In this document: positions 55,759 to 64,000 of the stretch, one piece after another | Position numbering within the stretch: the stretch's first letter is position 1 | Layout of the letters: every line of letters starts with the position of its first letter | Source: Hormiphora californensis | Taxonomy: Eukaryota > Ctenophora > Tentaculata > Cydippida > Pleurobrachiidae | Direction of reading: 5' to 3' | Assembly: GCA_020137815.1 (NCBI GenBank) | Contig: CM035350.1 | Span: 9,351,420-9,415,419 of the forward strand | Length of the DNA stretch: 64,000 nucleotides | Notes under the pieces: generated by a model | What the model was told of the DNA's origin: nothing | Seen by the model: the letters and a program-made list of their open reading frames with translations, nothing else | The model's database searches: none | Program-made: the position numbers and the translations under genes

Positions 55759-56850
55759 AGGAGGGGGTCGATCAGACATTCATTATATCCCTCTCAGAAC
55801 TATGCAAGAGAAGGCCGCTTATAATTGATTCGAGTGTTTTTATTTTCTTACTGATTTGCCTGTTTGTGATCTGTGTGTTTTTTGATAAATATATTTAAAT
55901 CAACTGTAGAATAAGCTGTGATGAAAGAATTCTTGGTTCAACCAAACTTTCGATTTTATTACACAACACTCTCATCTTACATCTTTTTATCAAGTTTGAA
56001 ATTTCACGGCCTGAATCCCATCTGTACACAAGTTCTGAGTTCATTCGACACCATTAAATCATTCCTTGCTCGACCCTCTTTCCGTGCTGTGCCCCACATT
56101 TAAGGGAACACCCACGCACATGAGATCATACAGTAGGGCGCGGTGACACCCTTATAACAAAAGTGTCCCATCAAAGCGCGCCGCGCGCACATAAACTTCA
56201 CACCGGCTTCTGGGATACCGGAATTGATGAAATGTGAGCTGCGATCCCGTAAACAGGTTGAATCATGTTTTATGGGTCAGCTACCAGCCATGGCAACCTC
56301 TTTAAATTGATCAATCAAGGCCCAGAGTCTCTGTGGCAATCAGGTACGTCTGTGGAAATTCCTTGGAGCGCATCTCCTGAGAATTCTTGCGCGGAAAACC
56401 CACTGAGTTTGGGTTTGCGCGTTCCGTACCATGAGGACTCTGGGCCGTGAGCCTGCAGAAATGAAACGAATGGAGTTGTGTTATAACACGTCATAAGATG
56501 TGAAAATAACATTATATGGGGGTATAAAGGGAGGTCCAAAGGACACTCAAATTCAATTTTCATTGGTACTAAATTATTACTATTTTGATGTAATCATTAA
56601 AGATTGTCTGGTTTCACGTGATGTCTCACAAGTCCTATGTATCTCTCTCTCTCCAGCCCGGGGCTAATAGAAAGCGTTAAAAACTATGCATACAAAAGTC
56701 TACCAATCTTCTAACGACAGCCAGAGGCCGGACATGGGGAGCAATAAATTAACCATAATAATAAAACGCATTAAAAAATTAAAAAGGAGACAGCCAGTAA
56801 GGGGAGAGAGACGTCCAGCCGCTTGGCTACTAAACCTATATGTGGGGGGA
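55759..56850. other. Intergenic, with a probable MITE at 56316-56452
   Basis: Convergent 3' ends of the membrane-protein gene and cyclin D. Inverted ends AAGGCCCAGAGTC and GACTCTGGGCCGTG bound a 135-bp element with GCGCGG and CGCG motifs inside. The rest shows no feature. Confidence 0.6.

Positions 56851-64000
<7,150 letters not shown>

Overview
This is nuclear DNA of an animal. Genes have several small exons split by GT-AG introns, with no bacterial-style operons. Recognisable products are metazoan: a GREB1-family protein, PTRH1, NR2C2AP, SDE2, COQ3, TUBGCP2, NDUFA8, peflin (PEF1), a Ras-family GTPase, a D-type cyclin and a cluster of C2H2 zinc-finger genes. Internal telomere-like TTAGGG/CCCTAA stretches also fit Metazoa. 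Gene density, short introns and many short inverted-repeat elements suggest an early-branching marine invertebrate such as a sponge, but the lineage cannot be fixed by eye.

Layout: 1-700 is homopolymer-rich poor sequence. 730-6733 (+) is the 3' part of a GREB1-like gene. 7564-14180 (-) holds PTRH1, NR2C2AP and SDE2. 15848-31165 (-) is a tandem cluster of five C2H2 zinc-finger genes that share a two-exon design, an N-terminal exon rich in SUMO-consensus motifs and then a finger exon. The cluster is interrupted by a long intronless gene of unknown function (24126-26489). 33074-51656 (-) holds five head-to-tail housekeeping genes (in transcription order Ras-like, PEF1, NDUFA8, TUBGCP2, COQ3). 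A small secreted sushi-type gene lies on the opposite strand inside a TUBGCP2 intron. 53150-53700 is a large foldback with telomere-like arms. 54749-55758 (+) is an acidic single-pass membrane protein. 56851-63198 (-) is a cyclin D gene whose first exon was not found.

The most unusual feature is that tandem duplications repeatedly sit exactly on exon-intron junctions, so that each unit carries the end (or start) of an exon plus its splice site. The extreme case is about 107 copies of a 31-bp unit (37.3-40.6 kb) at the 5' splice site of TUBGCP2 exon 9. The same pattern occurs at three donors of the GREB1-like gene, the cyclin D 3' splice site (11 copies), TUBGCP2 exons 2 and 11, NR2C2AP exon 2, the sushi gene, and possibly PEF1. 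One GREB1-like array also multiplies a near-perfect RFX X-box.

Long (CT)n/(GA)n microsatellites are everywhere and usually read as pyrimidine on the sense strand of the gene. Small one- or two-base insertions break otherwise well-conserved exons (Ras-like, COQ3, TUBGCP2 exon 10, zinc-finger A, membrane protein; probably SDE2). They look more like residual assembly insertions than true pseudogenes. Exon coordinates were read by eye and may be off by one or two bases.
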